The notes: a model not told the origin generated them from the sequence alone. Counted from the first letter of the stretch, positions 7,133 through 17,376 are shown. The stretch: DNA of 64,000 nucleotides from M3007 sp031373665 (GCA_031373665.1 JANMMZ010000119.1:1-64000), one strand, 5' to 3'. Translations and numbers: made by a program.

Positions 7133-9541
7133 CTAATTCCTCAGAGGCTTACCCGTCTCCAACATATGCTGTATGCGTTGCAGTGTTTTTTCTTCCCCGC
7201 ACAACGACATAAATGCTTCGCGTTCTAAATCAACCAAGTATTGTTCTGATACCATTTGACCACTGGTCAGATCGCCGCCACAAAGAACAAAGGCTACCTT
7301 TTTAGCAATTTTAATATCATGATCGCTGGCATAGTTGCCTAGTTTTAGAGAGTGGGCGGCAGCATACAATGCGCCTAGACCCGTACGCCCCAATACATAT
7401 ACATCTTTCCGTGGTATCGGTTTGATATAGTCTTTCGCCAGTTCTATCACTTTTGCCTTGGCTTCACTGATATTTCTGGCACTATTGTTCACTATTTGAT
7501 CCTTATTTGGCAATAAATATCCAAAATTGAAGGCTTCATGTGCCGAAGTGGCTACTTGAGCCGTTGCAATGCACTTAAACCGATCTATCAAACGCGGTAT
7601 TTGCACATCGCCTTCTTTGCTGATTTCATCCGAAAGGCGCACCGCAAACTCTTTGGTGCCAGCACCGCCCGGTATAATGCCTACGCCTACTTCTACCAGA
7701 CCAATATAACTTTCTGCAGCAGCCACTACCGCATCGGCGTGCATAGAGAATTCGCACCCGCCCCCAAAGACATAACCTTGGGTAGCGATCACCACAGGAA
7801 TAGCCGAGTAACGGATACGCATGGAGGTCTGTTGGAAGAAATTGACAGCCATATTCAGTTCGTCCCACTCTTGCTGATAAGCCAACATAGCAATCATCAT
7901 CAAGTTGGCTCCCACAGTAAAGTTGGGAGCATTGTTGCCAATCACAATACCGCGCCACCCTTGTTCTTCTGCTATCAGGATACTATCATTGATCCCACGC
8001 AAGATGCCCTCCCCTATGGAGTTCATTTTAGAGTGAAATTCTAAACACAATACCCCGTCGCCAATATCGTGCAACGTGCATTCGGCATTGGTATAAACGG
8101 GTTTGGCAGAGCGATAAGCATCTAAAATGATAAACGATTCGGCACCCGGCAAGGTTTCGTATTGCTTTGATGCGGGGCTGTAACAGAGGCGTTTACCGCC
8201 TTCTGATTTATAAAATGTATCGTGGCCAGCGGCCACCATCTCTTTCACCCACGTAGATATTTTTTCTCCTTGTTTTTCGGCCAGCGCCACACCTTCCTGC
8301 ACGCCTAGCATGTCCCAAAGTTCAAAAGGCCCTTTGTCCCAAGCAAATCCCGAACGGATGGCATCGTCAATGGCATAAGCCGTATCGCTGATTTCTGGTA
8401 CTCGATTGCTGACATACGCAAACAATCCTAAAAACGAACGTTGCAATAAGTCGGCTCCCTTGTCGGTGCTAGGATCGGCCTTAAAAATGGACTTGATCCG
8501 GCGTGGCAATTCTTCTATTTGCTTGAGGGTATCAATGATGGGCAATTTCTCTTTTTGAGGTGCGCCATACTCCAAGGTTTTGAGGTCGAGTGAAAGGATC
8601 ACTGGACGGCCTTTAGCATCCTTTTCTCCAGTTTTTTTATAAAAACCTTGGCCAGTTTTATTACCTAAAAACTTATTATCAATCAAAAACTGCTGGTAAG
8701 CCGGGATCTTGAAAGTAGATGCCTGCTCATCGTCGGGGCAATTTTGCTTCAATCCGTTCAATACATGCACGGCAGTATCCAAGCCTACTAAGTCACCCAA
8801 ACGGAAAGTACTCGTCTTGGGGCGGCCAATAGCCGGCCCGGTTAGGGCATCCACAGTATCAATAGAAAGCCCTGATTCTTCCGTCAATTGGTATATTTTG
8901 GCCATCGCATACACCCCAACTCGGTTGGCAATAAAAGCAGGAGTATCCTTGCAAAGTACTGTTTGTTTGCCCACCACTACATCGCCAAAGTGCATGAAAA
9001 ATGCCGTCACTTCGGGATCTGTATCCGTAGTTGGGATCACTTCCAAAAGGCGCATGTAGCGCACTGGATTGAAAAAGTGGGTGCCACAAAAATGCTTTTT
9101 GAAGTCCTCGCTGCGGCCTTCGGCCATCATATAGATCGGAATACCAGAAGTATTGGAGGTCACCAAAGAGCCCTTGGCTCTATGTTTGTCCACCTTTTCA
9201 AATACTTGCTTTTTAATGTCCAACCGCTCTACCACCACCTCGATGATCCAATCGCAATCGCCAATTTTAGCAAAATCATCTTCAAAGTTGCCCGTCGTAA
9301 TCCGCGCAGCATACTTATTGTCGTAAAAAGGAGCGGGTTTGGCTTTTAAAGCCGTCTGAAGCGACACGTTCGCCATTTTATTCCTAGCAGCAGGACTTTT
9401 GGCCTCCGATTCAGAAAGGTCATTGGGCAATATATCTAAGAGCAGGACTTCAAGTCCACAGCCTGCGAGTTGTGCGGCAATACCGGTACCCATAAGGCCC
9501 GACCCTAGAACGGCTACTTTGCGGATGCGTTTATTCAGCAT
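7133..9541 (-). CDS. fadN: 3-hydroxyacyl-CoA dehydrogenase / enoyl-CoA hydratase fusion (FadN type)
   Basis: This 802-residue protein carries out two successive steps of fatty acid beta-oxidation, hydrating enoyl-CoA and oxidising 3-hydroxyacyl-CoA with NAD. The dehydrogenase comes first, with a Rossmann nucleotide loop (VAVLGSGLMGTGIA, residues ~9-22) and the active-site region GTHFFNPVRYMRLLEVIP. A C-terminal crotonase domain follows, with the oxyanion-hole region VIATQGYVFGGGCEFSMHADAVV around residue 610. This order is that of FadN of Bacillus and many Bacteroidota and the reverse of FadB. No thiolase is adjacent in the window. Confidence 0.9.
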   Translation of the reverse strand: MLNKRIRKVAVLGSGLMGTGIAAQLAGCGLEVLLLDILPNDLSESEAKSPAARNKMANVSLQTALKAKPAPFYDNKYAARITTGNFEDDFAKIGDCDWIIEVVVERLDIKKQVFEKVDKHRAKGSLVTSNTSGIPIYMMAEGRSEDFKKHFCGTHFFNPVRYMRLLEVIPTTDTDPEVTAFFMHFGDVVVGKQTVLCKDTPAFIANRVGVYAMAKIYQLTEESGLSIDTVDALTGPAIGRPKTSTFRLGDLVGLDTAVHVLNGLKQNCPDDEQASTFKIPAYQQFLIDNKFLGNKTGQGFYKKTGEKDAKGRPVILSLDLKTLEYGAPQKEKLPIIDTLKQIEELPRRIKSIFKADPSTDKGADLLQRSFLGLFAYVSNRVPEISDTAYAIDDAIRSGFAWDKGPFELWDMLGVQEGVALAEKQGEKISTWVKEMVAAGHDTFYKSEGGKRLCYSPASKQYETLPGAESFIILDAYRSAKPVYTNAECTLHDIGDGVLCLEFHSKMNSIGEGILRGINDSILIAEEQGWRGIVIGNNAPNFTVGANLMMIAMLAYQQEWDELNMAVNFFQQTSMRIRYSAIPVVIATQGYVFGGGCEFSMHADAVVAAAESYIGLVEVGVGIIPGGAGTKEFAVRLSDEISKEGDVQIPRLIDRFKCIATAQVATSAHEAFNFGYLLPNKDQIVNNSARNISEAKAKVIELAKDYIKPIPRKDVYVLGRTGLGALYAAAHSLKLGNYASDHDIKIAKKVAFVLCGGDLTSGQMVSEQYLVDLEREAFMSLCGEEKTLQRIQHMLETGKPLRN

Positions 9542-9577
9542 ATTTTACTACGGTTTATTCTAAATTGCGATTGATTC

Positions 9578-9611
9578 TACTATAATAGCGTATTTTCGCT
9601 GGGCGAAGGTA
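9578..9611. promoter_or_regulatory. Operator-like motif and promoter-like box in front of the fadN-like gene
   Basis: The motif AGCG-N6-CGCT (at 9587-9600) is an interrupted palindrome. The minus-strand sequence TACCTTCG (9604-9611), a one-base variant of TAnnTTTG, lies beside it. The same two elements occur together before the metalloprotease gene at 37878, with 22 of 23 bases of the palindrome block identical. Regulatory role is inferred. Confidence 0.4.
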
Positions 9612-9786
9612 TGGGTTTGTTTGGATTTTTAATCGGCAGGCCGATTAATTTTTTTTGACACTGTGTTTCATTTGATAATGAAGTACGTATACTGTATCTT
9701 ATTGGCGAGGATGCCATAGTCCTCAGGTTAATTCTGTATTCTTAGATCGTAATTTGTACTTTCCTGATAAATTAATTCAACTTAGT
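9612..9786. other. Intergenic region without recognised feature
   Basis: AT-rich spacer between the 3' end of the HNH module and the 5' end of the fadN-like gene. Nothing else is recognised. Confidence 0.4.
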
Positions 9787-10233
9787 CTATGATGGAGGAT
9801 TACTCAGAAGTTGAATAGCATTGATATGAGGATAATTTCCTGTTTCAATAAATTCCCGCCTCTCAATCACTTGCTCGATACTATTGAAATTTAAAATTTT
9901 GGCAGTGGCTTCACCGATGTAAGTTCTCGAAAGAATAAGGCCATTTTCACTTATCTCGAAATGTTGTAGCCAATGATCCTTTCTCGGGTTATAAAATCTC
10001 GTAAAATTATCATATTCAACCACAGTACCAATATCACTCCCCTTATTCACATTGCAGTTTAAACATGATAATGCTAAATTCTCAGGAATACTAAGACCTC
10101 CATGCTTGAGGCTGATGATATGTTCAATTTGAAATTTGATATACGAATATCCTTGGTACGCAAGGCAATATTCGCAAATCTGAAGCGCACGCTGTTCAAC
10201 AAGCCGTCTGATTTCATTTGAAACATAGGCCAT
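9787..10233 (-). CDS. HNH endonuclease of a two-gene module (copy 1)
   Basis: This 148-residue protein has a complete HNH core: CEYC, then QIEHIISLKHGG with the catalytic His in EHI, an Asn (ENLALSC), and CLNCNVNKGSD as the second zinc-binding pair. HNH proteins of this type nick or cut DNA with one metal ion. Its ATG overlaps the TGA of the small upstream gene by one base (ATGA), which implies coupled translation. A homologous pair lies at 34394-35046 beside the CRISPR arrays. The target is unknown; the compact partner suggests a defence or addiction module rather than a homing enzyme. Confidence 0.85.
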   Translation of the reverse strand: MAYVSNEIRRLVEQRALQICEYCLAYQGYSYIKFQIEHIISLKHGGLSIPENLALSCLNCNVNKGSDIGTVVEYDNFTRFYNPRKDHWLQHFEISENGLILSRTYIGEATAKILNFNSIEQVIERREFIETGNYPHINAIQLLSNPPS

Positions 10234-10472
10234 CAGTGCAAATTTTTAAGTGCTCTGGCTTTGGCTAATCGTATGATGTGTTCCAACATGAGGAAATAGG
10301 TCAACTCTTCTTGCTCATTTGCCGATAGCAAAGTCTTATGTTTGCGTTCAAGAAGCCATTCCACGCGCTGTTGTGTTTTATCGGATGAATGGAATGCCAG
10401 CACTTCGCTGGGATTTATTCTTGCCAGAAATGACACAATATCATCATAGGCGGTGTGCGAAAATGTACTCAT
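10233..10472 (-). CDS. Small helical partner of the HNH nuclease (copy 1)
   Basis: This 79-residue protein starts MSTFSHTAYDDIVSFLARI and is predicted to be almost all helical. It resembles the product of 34394-34645 along its full length: (H/Y)TAYD(D/E)I..F.A...P...(L/I), then RV..LLE.......LS..E..EL..(F/Y)L.L.H(I/L)I.LAK.RA. It always precedes the HNH gene with an ATGA overlap in this window. No known domain is recognised; an antitoxin, inhibitor or targeting subunit is possible. Confidence 0.7.
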   Translation of the reverse strand: MSTFSHTAYDDIVSFLARINPSEVLAFHSSDKTQQRVEWLLERKHKTLLSANEQEELTYFLMLEHIIRLAKARALKNLH

Positions 10473-10500
10473 ACCCTAAATGTATTTGTTAATTTGCTGA

Positions 10501-10508
10501 CAAAGATA
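10501..10508 (-). promoter_or_regulatory. -7 box for HNH module copy 1
   Basis: Minus-strand TATCTTTG (TAnnTTTG) lies 28 bp upstream of the small partner gene. The same octamer precedes copy 2 of the module at 34364. Confidence 0.55.
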
Positions 10509-10673
10509 AGCGTTTTCTTAATTTTTTTAAAATATTTTTTGCCCTTGTTGGCATCCTTACCATAGCCTTTATAAACTAAACTAGGGGAGATACCAACAAA
10601 AACACCATGAAATATGTACTCCATGCCTTGTTGGCAAAGAGGCTAGCGAGGGATGAACCACGAGCAAAAAAGC

Positions 10674-11783
10674 CTACCCCATTACCTCATCCAAATCAGG
10701 AAATTTGCCGAAACGGCGCAAAGTAGCAATGTGAGATCCTACGGCCTTTCCAAAAGTTTTATGCTCTAAATATGGAATTCCAAACTCTTGGGCTGTTTTT
10801 TTCACGATAGGTGCGATACCGGGGTAATGCACATGACACATGCGTGGAAAAAGGTGGTGTTCTACTTGAAAATTAAGTCCACCTACATACCAAGAAAGCA
10901 TTTTATTGCGTGGCGAAAAATTGACGGTGGTATTCATTTGATGGATAGCCCAATCATTCTCAATAATACCCTCTACGTTGGGTACTGGATGCGATGTTTC
11001 CTCTACGGTATGCGCCAATTGGAAAATAGTGGTCAGCACCATACCTGCAATGGCGTGCATGAGCAAAAATCCACCAAAAACCTGAATGAAAGGAATACCA
11101 AAATACATAGGCAACCCAAAAAATACGAGGGTATAACCCAGTTTGACAGCGATGATTTTAGTCAAAATAACATTGCGGCCTTTCCGATCTTGCTTGATGA
11201 TGCCTAGGCGCACATAGCGAGCATACTGTAAAAAATCTTTGGCGACAAACCAGTACAACGTAACAATACTGTAAACCAGCATAGCAAAAACCCATTGAAA
11301 ACGGTGTACTTTTTTCACTTCTGTATGTGGGGACAATCGCAATATTACTTTGTCGTCAATATCTTCATCATGGTGTACGATATTGGTGAAATTGTGGTGC
11401 AAAACATTGTGCTGCATCTTCCAATTAAATCCCGATGCACCCAGCATATTAATGGAATAACCAATAAAATCATTGACACGAGTATTGGAAGAGAAAGCCC
11501 CGTGGTTGGCATCGTGCATGATGCTCATACCAACACCAGCCTTGGCGATACCCATCAATACCCAAATGAAAAAGGCACCCCAAAACAATGGTTTAAAAAC
11601 GATGAGTGCAACAAATGGAAGGACGTATGCCGACATCAAAATGATGGTTTTTAGGAATACCGAAGAATTGGCATGGATCGAGTGCCCGCGTTCTCTAAAA
11701 TGGGCATCTACCCGTTCTTTCAGGGTTATGAAAAACTGATTTTTGTCCTTGCTGACAAAGCGGATAGCATTTTTTGCCGTCAT
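10674..11783 (-). CDS. Membrane fatty acid desaturase (acyl-lipid/acyl-CoA front-end type)
   Basis: This 369-residue integral membrane protein has the three histidine boxes of di-iron desaturases: HDANHG, HNVLHHNFTN and QVEHHLFP. The last has Gln in place of the first His, as in front-end (delta-5/6-like) desaturases. Four or more hydrophobic segments are visible (SAYVLPFVALIVF, WVFAMLVYSIVTLYWF, VFFGLPMYFGI, GFLLMHAIAGMV). It introduces a double bond into membrane fatty acids and probably tunes fluidity. There is no fused cytochrome b5 domain, so electrons come from a separate donor. Monocistronic by spacing. Confidence 0.9.
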   Translation of the reverse strand: MTAKNAIRFVSKDKNQFFITLKERVDAHFRERGHSIHANSSVFLKTIILMSAYVLPFVALIVFKPLFWGAFFIWVLMGIAKAGVGMSIMHDANHGAFSSNTRVNDFIGYSINMLGASGFNWKMQHNVLHHNFTNIVHHDEDIDDKVILRLSPHTEVKKVHRFQWVFAMLVYSIVTLYWFVAKDFLQYARYVRLGIIKQDRKGRNVILTKIIAVKLGYTLVFFGLPMYFGIPFIQVFGGFLLMHAIAGMVLTTIFQLAHTVEETSHPVPNVEGIIENDWAIHQMNTTVNFSPRNKMLSWYVGGLNFQVEHHLFPRMCHVHYPGIAPIVKKTAQEFGIPYLEHKTFGKAVGSHIATLRRFGKFPDLDEVMG

Positions 11784-12017
11784 GAGAAATAAATAAAAAA
11801 ATAATAGAAACGGGATTATACCCTGTTTTAAAATGTGTGTTATTGATTACTGGCGTTCTAAAAAAAGATGCTAATGTAGCACTTATTTTCAGAACTGTGC
11901 GTTTTCTTATGCTACTTAGGGTACTTTGGGTCACATTTGACGAAAAGGAACCATATTTTTCTTTGTTTTTGCAAATATTGTCTCAATTTTGCGCCATAAT
12001 TCAAATATTAATTTTAC

Positions 12018-14675
12018 ATGAAAAACCTTTTATCCGCAGCCCTTTTGGCTGCCACGCTCATTTACATCTCCTGCACGCCCAAGGTGGCACCGCAGATTGC
12101 AGCAACCCCAAACCCGCCAGTAGAGCCCGCACAATGGGACTCACTGGGCAAACCCGTCATTGGCGAAGAAGAGCCCGTAGAGTACAATTTTCTGGATGAA
12201 GTAAACATCACTCCAGAGTCTGGGCCAGGCTACAATATTGACTCCTTGAAGCCTTACAATGCCTCCCATACTTTCGAGCATGATCTCCTACATACCAAAA
12301 TTGAAATCTCCTTTGATTGGGCCAAGAAACGAGCCAATGGCAAAACTACCTTGACGCTCAAGCCTTGGTTTTACGCAACCGACAAACTGACGTTGGATGC
12401 CAAAAACTTTGATATTTTATCGGTCACCTTCGAGGGCAAAACAGAACCATTGAAATACACCTATAATAACGAGCAATTGGTCATCCAATTAGGTAGAACA
12501 TATCAACGCACCGAAGAGTTTAAAATCACGGTAACTTATACCGCTAAACCAGACGAGCGCGAGTCGTATGGAGGCAGTGCTGCCATCACCCAAGACAAAG
12601 GGCTTTATTTCATCAATCCAGATGGAGCCGACAAAGAAAAGCCCATGCAAATATGGACTCAAGGCGAAACGGAGAGCAATTCTTTCTGGTTTCCGACCAT
12701 TGATAAGCCCAATGAGCGGTGTACTCAAGAGATGTACATTACGGTGGCTGATAAATACAAGACGCTTTCTAATGGCCTGATGATGAGCAGCAAAAAGAAC
12801 GCCGACGGTACACGCACTGATTACTGGAAAATGGACAAACCGCACGCGCCTTACTTATTTATGATGGCGATTGGCGAATTTGCGGTCGTGAAAGACAGAT
12901 GGCGCGGTATTGACGTGGACTATTATGTAGAGCCTAAGTATGAAAAAGATGCCCGCGATATATACCCCTATACTACTGAAATGTTGGAGTTTTTCTCCAC
13001 AAAATTGGGATATAACTATGCTTGGTCAAAATTTTCGCAGGTGATCGTGCGCGATTATGTGAGCGGTGCCATGGAAAATACCACGGCGGTGATATTTGGA
13101 GAGTTTATGCAAAAAACCAAACGCGAACTGCTGGATGACCACATGACCAACGAAAAAGTAGTGGCCCATGAAATGTTTCACCATTGGTTTGGTGATTTGG
13201 TGACCACAGAAAGTTGGTCAAACTTGACCCTCAATGAGGGCTTTGCCAATTACTCGGAATACCTATGGCTAGAGCATAAGCATGGCCGCGATGCAGCCGA
13301 CGAACATGAAATGGGCGAACAACAGGGTTATATTTTCTCGGCTGGCGATGGCGGGCATCCGCTGATTCACTATGGTTTCAATAGTCGTGAAGACATGTTT
13401 GATGCGCACTCTTATAATAAAGGTGGTGCAGTGCTACACATGTTGCGCGATATGGTGGGCGATGAAGCATTCTTTGCTACTTTGCAACGCTACTTGAAGC
13501 GCAATGAATTCACTGATGTAGAAGCCGACGAATTGCGCATAGCCTTTGAAGATATCACTGGGCAGGACTTAAAATGGTTTTGGAATCAATGGTACTACGG
13601 TGCAGGTCATCCGATCCTTAATATTGATTACGGCTGGGACGAACTCACCAATGAATCGGTGGTGACCGTTGCCCAAAGCCAAGAAGGAAACGAGGTGACT
13701 AGGGTATTCAATTTGCCTTTGACTGTTGATATTTATGATGCTACTGGAAAGGCTAGCCGCGAGAATATTCGTATGACCCAGCGCAACCAAACGTTCCGTT
13801 TCAAATGTGCCGCAAAACCGGCCTTGGTCAATTTTGATGCCAACAAATCGCTGCTTTGCCTTAAAACCGACAACCATACGCACCAAGAATTCGCATTTAT
13901 GTATCAATATGCGCCCCTATATCGCGACCGCACGGAAGCGATGGAGGGCTTAGAAAATGCAGCCGATGACCTAAAGAAACCAGTGTTTTCGGCGGCGTTG
14001 AATGATAAATTTCATGGCATCAGGGGGCAGGCACTTTTACGTGCTGACCTAACCAATCCTACAACCCTCAGTGCGGTGGTGAAAATTGCAGAGACAGAGA
14101 CAGAACCTTCTGTGCGCACCAAAGCGATTGGCCTTTTGGGTCAAACCAAAGACAAGCAATATGTGGCTACGATCAAAAAAAGCCTTGGCGATGAGCAGGC
14201 TTACAGCGTGGTGCTGTCTGCTATAGCAGCACTCAATGAGATTGATCCAGTGATTGCTACTGAGGCGATCCAACCATTTATGGACAATGAGAATGAGAAT
14301 TTTATCCCAGTGGTCTCTGAAATGATGGCCAAAGAGCCTAAGATTGCCAACTTGTCTTATTTTGAAAAGAAAATAGACAAAGTGGACAATGCTTTTTCAT
14401 TTCCATTTTTTGAAAATTATACCAAACTTATCCTTGGTTTAAATGATGAGGCTATCAGCGATGCTACCTTGGCCAAATTTCAGGCTATTGCTTCCGATCC
14501 TACTAAAAACAGTGAATGGCGGCGGTTTGCGTCCACTAAATCAATTGCCGACGTGCGCAACGATTACCGCGAAAAGGGCAATACGGCTAAAGTGGAAGCC
14601 TTGCAAAAAATGATTGATACCATCAAGGAGAAAGAAACTGACGCTACCTTGAAGTTGTACTATGATATGTTTTAA
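12018..14675 (+). CDS. M1 family metallo-aminopeptidase, lipoprotein
   Basis: This 885-residue protein starts with a lipoprotein signal (MKNLLSAALLAATLIYISC, lipobox ending at Cys20). The gluzincin site is complete: HEMFH at 384-388 and the third zinc ligand Glu407 in LTLNEGFANY, spaced as HExxH-x18-E. The GAMEN aminopeptidase motif (SGAMENTTAV) lies ~30 residues upstream. The C-terminal ~270 residues are HEAT-like helices. It removes N-terminal residues from peptides at the cell envelope, probably for nutrition or envelope protein turnover. It converges with a secreted carboxypeptidase gene. Confidence 0.93.
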   Translation: MKNLLSAALLAATLIYISCTPKVAPQIAATPNPPVEPAQWDSLGKPVIGEEEPVEYNFLDEVNITPESGPGYNIDSLKPYNASHTFEHDLLHTKIEISFDWAKKRANGKTTLTLKPWFYATDKLTLDAKNFDILSVTFEGKTEPLKYTYNNEQLVIQLGRTYQRTEEFKITVTYTAKPDERESYGGSAAITQDKGLYFINPDGADKEKPMQIWTQGETESNSFWFPTIDKPNERCTQEMYITVADKYKTLSNGLMMSSKKNADGTRTDYWKMDKPHAPYLFMMAIGEFAVVKDRWRGIDVDYYVEPKYEKDARDIYPYTTEMLEFFSTKLGYNYAWSKFSQVIVRDYVSGAMENTTAVIFGEFMQKTKRELLDDHMTNEKVVAHEMFHHWFGDLVTTESWSNLTLNEGFANYSEYLWLEHKHGRDAADEHEMGEQQGYIFSAGDGGHPLIHYGFNSREDMFDAHSYNKGGAVLHMLRDMVGDEAFFATLQRYLKRNEFTDVEADELRIAFEDITGQDLKWFWNQWYYGAGHPILNIDYGWDELTNESVVTVAQSQEGNEVTRVFNLPLTVDIYDATGKASRENIRMTQRNQTFRFKCAAKPALVNFDANKSLLCLKTDNHTHQEFAFMYQYAPLYRDRTEAMEGLENAADDLKKPVFSAALNDKFHGIRGQALLRADLTNPTTLSAVVKIAETETEPSVRTKAIGLLGQTKDKQYVATIKKSLGDEQAYSVVLSAIAALNEIDPVIATEAIQPFMDNENENFIPVVSEMMAKEPKIANLSYFEKKIDKVDNAFSFPFFENYTKLILGLNDEAISDATLAKFQAIASDPTKNSEWRRFASTKSIADVRNDYREKGNTAKVEALQKMIDTIKEKETDATLKLYYDMF

Positions 14676-14750
14676 CGGAATCTAAAAAGTGAGCCTTTCT
14701 GTTGGTATTGGTATTCCCGCCAAGGGGAGGAGATAGGAACGCGGATTATA

Positions 14751-14787
14751 CGGTCGTATCCCCATGCATTGGCGGGGGATACGACCG
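14751..14787. terminator. Hairpin between convergent peptidase genes
   Basis: A perfect 13-bp inverted repeat (CGGTCGTATCCCC at 14751-14763 and its complement at 14775-14787) with an 11-base loop lies in the 199-bp gap between convergent genes. It has no T-run, so termination in either direction is inferred from position. Confidence 0.45.
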
Positions 14788-14874
14788 AGTTCTTTATTAC
14801 AGCATACATATCTATCAGGACGAGAAAAAAATCGGTTATGTCATTCCCGTTCCCGTTCCAATATCGCATTTCAC

Positions 14875-17247
14875 CTACCTCAAAACCGTCATTTTAACAG
14901 GCAATGATTGCCCATTAGTAGTTTTAATCAAATAAGTATAAACACCAGGTGCCAGCGATCGAGTATCCATCCGATAACTTTGATGTGACAACTGTATCGC
15001 CTCTTCGGCTACCAAAATACCCAATGCATTATAGATCATCAACCGACCTTCAGAGGGGCTATTGTCTAAGGTGCGCCATTGGATGGTCGTAAAATCGCCC
15101 GCAGGATTAGGCCTGTTTTGCTTTAAACTAAAGCGATCTAAAGGTATCAAGACCTCTGTACCTGATACAGAATCCACATACGTAATGGCTACATCGTCGA
15201 AATAAAACCCATCGCGCTCTGTAAAATTATCAGAAGCGAGTACAAAACTAATCTGGATTGTCTGACCTTTTAGTTCTTCAAGGCTCATGCTTTCTTGCAC
15301 CCAAGTACTTTGTTTTCCATCATAGATTGGCTCAGATTCAATTTGAGTGCTGGTGCCAAGTTCCGAATATTGGCCACACAATTGTATGAAATTTCCATCG
15401 GGTCCAAAGGTTTGAACCGCTACATAATCATAATCCTCTTCAATATCCCAACGAGCAAAAAAGCGCAACTGTGGTACTTTTGCGTTGACAGGTATTTCGA
15501 TGAGGTTATCCATTGAAAACACATCATAGGCATTAGATTCGTAAAGACCAGTAGGTGAATCGGTAATGCTCGAAGGCGCAGACACAAATTGAGTGGTGGT
15601 AGGCATCCAAGTACCAATCCATGCTTGGGTATTGGTACAATCATCTTGGAATAGGGTGGCACTAGCACTACCCAGAAATACGCTACGGACGGTATCCGTT
15701 TTAATCCAACCACCTTGGTTCAATTGTACTAGAAATACCACCTTATCGCCCGGCTGAGTACTAGGACTTAGGTTGACGCTGAAATTTTGAGACACCGTAC
15801 CAAATTGTGCCACTGAGTAATTCAAAGCACCACTAACCGACTGTATATTGGTAGTGACAGGAGCCAATGTAACCACAAAAGCCCCCTCTTGAAGTCCCCA
15901 ACGGAACACGCTTACCGGAATATCATAGTTAAAAGTAGTAATAGTGGCAGGTGGTGAGGCTTTGGCTTCGCCAAATTGCAAGGCAGAAAAAGCCATCGTT
16001 AAGTTTTGCCACATATTGTCCTTATTGTAAGTATCAATCAAATCTTCCGGAGGCCAAAATCCATTTTGAGAAAGCCCTACTTCAGGGGTGAAAGAAAATG
16101 ACCCTGCCTCTCCGTACATCCAATCGTCGGAGGTGCCATTCACTGAATAACCCACTGTTTGGCTAGCTGTACCAGTCGTGTATCGGTTCTCCCGAGAAAA
16201 AAGTTTGGCATACTCCACAAAAATCTGATTGGCTGGTGTATCACTATAGCCCCAAGGATAAATCAATAAATTGCCACGGGTATGGTAATTGAAAGTAAAT
16301 ACAAAATCGTGGGCCAGTTGAAAATCACGCAAAGAACGCGTTTCAGGCTCCGAAAAACCAGAAGGGCCACGGTAAGTCTGAGATCCGGGTATTGGAGACG
16401 AACCATTGTTATCATAGCCCCATTCCCAACCATAATTTCGGTTCAAATCCACGCCAAAAGAGCCATCTCCATTGTCGCGGCGGTTCAATCGCCAGAGGCC
16501 ACCACCTTGCGGATCATTCGTTTCATTATATACATACCCGTCAGGGTTTACACAAGGTAAAAAATGCAATTCCTCATGGTCAACCAAATACTTAATCATT
16601 GGATCACTGGCATAATTTTCAAGCAAGTACCACATATAAAAAATCATTTGTGAGGCACTATTGGGCTCACGAGCGTGGTGAAGAGCCGTATAAAGCACTT
16701 CTGGCTCCCCTTCTTCCTGATCTGCATTGTCCGATATTTTTACGTACCAGAGCGGCCGACCTTCGTGTGTCACAATGGTATCGCTCACTGCTTGGCGAGC
16801 ACTGATCAGATCTGGGAACTTTACCTTCATTTCATCCAAGGCAGCCATCATCAGATCGTACGTAAGGTAACCACCCATAGGGCCATATTGGTAATTGACG
16901 GGGGTCGTCCATTGCGATGCCGCAGATGGCGTACAATTGGGATCGCGGTTGACCGCCGCCGGATTGTTCAATTGATCTAGGTAATGTTGCCTCATATCGG
17001 CTATCAGTACCTTTGTCTCAAAACCGAGATTTTGCACTTGAACCAACTCTACATCAGTCAATATAGTAGTCAATGAGCGATCGGGTATAATATAAGCATG
17101 GTCGGTTTCGATCCCGAGTTTGGCCAATTCTAGCATGTCTTTGCCGATCAGCGATATTTCAACGTTGGCGTATTTTTCTGACTGTTGTGCCCGCATAGAT
17201 GAGAACATCAAGGGTAGCATAATCAGTATTAGAAATAGATTTTTCAT
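14875..17247 (-). CDS. M14 zinc carboxypeptidase exported by the type IX system
   Basis: The ATG at 17247 gives a proper signal peptide (MKNLFLILIMLPLMFSSMRAQ); the frame extends to 17274, but a -7 box overlaps that upstream codon. The M14 zinc site is visible as HHAREPNS (HxxE) and a later His in FNYHTRGNLL, with the substrate-binding region VDLNRNYGW and the catalytic Glu in SFTPEVGLS. After a beta-rich domain, the last ~85 residues are a type A T9SS sorting domain (NRPNPAGDFTTIQW ... LAPGVYTYLI). It should be secreted or attached to the cell surface and trim C-terminal residues from peptides. Confidence 0.92.
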   Translation of the reverse strand: MKNLFLILIMLPLMFSSMRAQQSEKYANVEISLIGKDMLELAKLGIETDHAYIIPDRSLTTILTDVELVQVQNLGFETKVLIADMRQHYLDQLNNPAAVNRDPNCTPSAASQWTTPVNYQYGPMGGYLTYDLMMAALDEMKVKFPDLISARQAVSDTIVTHEGRPLWYVKISDNADQEEGEPEVLYTALHHAREPNSASQMIFYMWYLLENYASDPMIKYLVDHEELHFLPCVNPDGYVYNETNDPQGGGLWRLNRRDNGDGSFGVDLNRNYGWEWGYDNNGSSPIPGSQTYRGPSGFSEPETRSLRDFQLAHDFVFTFNYHTRGNLLIYPWGYSDTPANQIFVEYAKLFSRENRYTTGTASQTVGYSVNGTSDDWMYGEAGSFSFTPEVGLSQNGFWPPEDLIDTYNKDNMWQNLTMAFSALQFGEAKASPPATITTFNYDIPVSVFRWGLQEGAFVVTLAPVTTNIQSVSGALNYSVAQFGTVSQNFSVNLSPSTQPGDKVVFLVQLNQGGWIKTDTVRSVFLGSASATLFQDDCTNTQAWIGTWMPTTTQFVSAPSSITDSPTGLYESNAYDVFSMDNLIEIPVNAKVPQLRFFARWDIEEDYDYVAVQTFGPDGNFIQLCGQYSELGTSTQIESEPIYDGKQSTWVQESMSLEELKGQTIQISFVLASDNFTERDGFYFDDVAITYVDSVSGTEVLIPLDRFSLKQNRPNPAGDFTTIQWRTLDNSPSEGRLMIYNALGILVAEEAIQLSHQSYRMDTRSLAPGVYTYLIKTTNGQSLPVKMTVLR

Positions 17248-17271
17248 ATTAAACTTGGATAAGTGAAGGTG

Positions 17272-17279
17272 CAAAGTTA
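17272..17279 (-). promoter_or_regulatory. -7 box for the carboxypeptidase gene
   Basis: Minus-strand TAACTTTG fits TAnnTTTG and lies 24 bp before the ATG at 17247. It overlaps the more upstream ATG at 17274, which argues against that start. Confidence 0.5.
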
Positions 17280-17346
17280 CAGAACCCTTGGTTTGCTCGA
17301 TGAAATTTCTATCGAATTGGTCAGGATTGGCTTTTTTATTTTTCAG

Positions 17347-17376
17347 TTTGATTCTACCATAAAATAAATACCTTTG
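17347..17376 (+). promoter_or_regulatory. Promoter of the aldehyde oxidoreductase operon
   Basis: TTTG at 17347-17350 and TACCTTTG at 17369-17376 are 18 bp apart, a good fit to the Bacteroidota -33/-7 pair. The first codon follows 19 bp later. Confidence 0.6.

Noticed and set aside
10612..10731. Short plus-strand frame starting MKYVLHALLAKRL
   Set aside because: 39 codons, overlaps the desaturase gene end on the other strand, no supporting signal.
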